From NCBI GenBank assembly GCA_949130485.1, contig OX422190.1, forward strand, positions 4,622,361 through 4,686,360: DNA of 64,000 nucleotides, written 5' to 3'. The number at the start of each line of letters is the position of its first letter. Positions within the stretch are counted from its first letter, which is position 1. The stretch is from Agelas oroides. Taxonomy: Eukaryota > Porifera > Demospongiae > Agelasida > Agelasidae. A model generated the notes under the pieces. The model saw nothing but the letters and a program-made list of their open reading frames with translations. It was not told where the DNA came from and did no database searches. Below, one piece after another: positions 62,826 through 64,000 of the stretch. The translations under genes were made by a program, and so were the position numbers.

Positions 62826-63442
62826 TAGCCTCGTTCCCAGGCCCCGCCCAGCTTTCCGTCGCTTGCAGTACGGAAAAGTGGTAGAGGGCCTGGAATAATT
62901 CATCACGTGAGTGACGTAGGGGTAGAGAGAAGGGTAGAGAGGACTTAATTGAGTGTAGGCGGATCGTCGATGTGCCCACGCACGTAGTTGATCGATAATC
63001 GACAGTACACGTAGCTGTTTTTTAGTAGAAGCCCGTTCTGGCAGTTTTTTCGAACAATAAGCGCAGAGAAAACTTGAGCAAAGCCTAGGAAAGGGCCGCC
63101 TTGGCGTTTAATAGCGCCTTGAAAGCCATTCTCCGGGGTGTACAGCGGTCAGTTTGCTAGGTAAGCGAGTAAGTTAGCGTGATTTTCGAATGTACGGGTC
63201 TGTGTAAATAGCTTTCCGTACTGCCAGGTAATGTGCCGTCTAGTCCCATTCTTTCAGCCATAAAGCTATCGCAACTGAACGAATGTATTCTGTCCGTACA
63301 GCGTGGGCGAGTTCATTCGTTCGCCCACATGTAATTAAGTTCTCTCTACCTATGACGTTTCTCACGTAATAAATTTTACCAGGCTCTCCCCTTTCCTTTC
63401 GATTTTTCGTTCGCGCGCGGGGAGAGCCTGGGAACGAGGCTA
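62826..63442. mobile_element. TAGCCTCG-type element (617 bp)
   Basis: Ends TAGCCTCGTTCCCAGGC and GCCTGGGAACGAGGCTA with a perfect 9-bp duplication CCCTACACC (62817-62825, 63443-63451). Inside are smaller inverted words (GCTTTCCGT, TAGGTAGAGAG-like). It has no coding capacity. With 36352-36986 it is one of the longest members of the family here. Confidence 0.9.
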
Positions 63443-64000
63443 CCCTACACCCGTATCGAGCATACCATACCTATGTCTTTAAACTAGTATGGTAATGGGC
63501 AGTAAATTACGTTAGTGCCCTTGCTGTTGTTACAGGAACAGAGCATGGGTTGAGTAATGGGTAGGGTGCTAAACCTGGACTCTACTCTGGACTTCACTAT
63601 GGGCTGATTTTTGTGCTGAGTTTTGGACTTATACTGAGTTTAATGGCTGAAAATCATTGCAGAAGCTCTGACCATTTATAAATTTGTACGCTAGCCAAAA
63701 GTGGAGTATTTCGAGCATGTTAGGAGTGGCTGGCTATAGGAGTTGCCTGCACCTACGTAGCTCATAAGAGTGACTCTTAGTCTACAACACAGTGACAGCA
63801 GAGCTACTAGTAAACAGCAGAGATACATGACTTTGTGGGCTGAATGCATCAATGTTTTGAATGTATGCGGCTACCAAGCAGCTATGGTGAAGTGTTTTCG
63901 TATGCTTGGTTGTTGTCATGTTCGATGTCTCTGCTTGGATGTTGGGACTTCATCCTTAATCTTTCTATTGCCAATGAATACTCTGATGATGGAACAACAG

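Larger units (their letters stand above)
60542..64000. other. first intron of XRN1 (to the window end)
   Basis: No further exon recognised. It contains the TAGCCTCG-type elements at 61815-61868 and 62826-63442. Confidence 0.6.

Overview
The window is eukaryotic. Coding sequence is split into short exons with GT-AG introns, there are long (CA)n tracts, and much of the space is taken by small inverted-repeat elements. The gene set (an ACK/TNK2-type tyrosine kinase, RNF213-like E3 genes, an XRN1 first exon, a NEU1-like sialidase) points to an animal. The repeat density and a RecQ/Ulp1-bearing transposon suggest an early-branching marine invertebrate. A sponge is my best guess, but the sequence alone does not prove it.

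Layout, with all host genes on the + strand: 1-500, fragment of a LINE reverse transcriptase on the minus strand; 2.74-5.93 kb, last six exons of an RNF213-like gene (copy 1); 8.30-8.53 kb, a stranded copy of the TNK2 promoter and first coding exon; 9.00-11.55 kb, a two-exon secreted or lysosomal sialidase; 12.67-18.1 kb, a zinc-ribbon, proline-repeat protein followed by a 141-bp exon repeated four times; 20.95-32.51 kb, a second and longer RNF213-like C-terminal region (copy 2, about 25 exons), with an RZ finger but no RING and with several lesions; 37.10-59.33 kb, a complete ACK1/TNK2 gene of ten coding exons and about 1000 residues; 60.09 kb, a possible 55-residue membrane micro-ORF; 60.47 kb, the first coding exon of XRN1, whose remaining exons lie beyond the window.

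RNF213 3' end plus TNK2 5' end occurs twice, at 2.7-8.5 kb and 30.3-37.2 kb, so the region carries a segmental duplication. The first copy of TNK2 is broken after its first coding segment, and the sialidase now lies immediately downstream of it.

The non-coding part is unusually informative. A family of elements with ends TAGCCTCGTTCCCAGGC occurs many times. At least five copies have perfect 9-bp target-site duplications (TSDs), and one has an empty site preserved in the segmental duplicate. One of these elements (50901-51548) has expanded internally into an array of 37-bp units in which a 13-bp palindrome-arm word occurs in either orientation while the spacer does not flip. A 2.5-kb element (47022-49490) encodes a B-box finger, a RecQ-like helicase and an Ulp1-like protease, and has inserted into a pogo-like element. 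Three copies of a hammerhead-ribozyme-like motif lie in the TNK2 introns. All exon boundaries, phases and repeat comparisons were read by eye; no search or folding was run.
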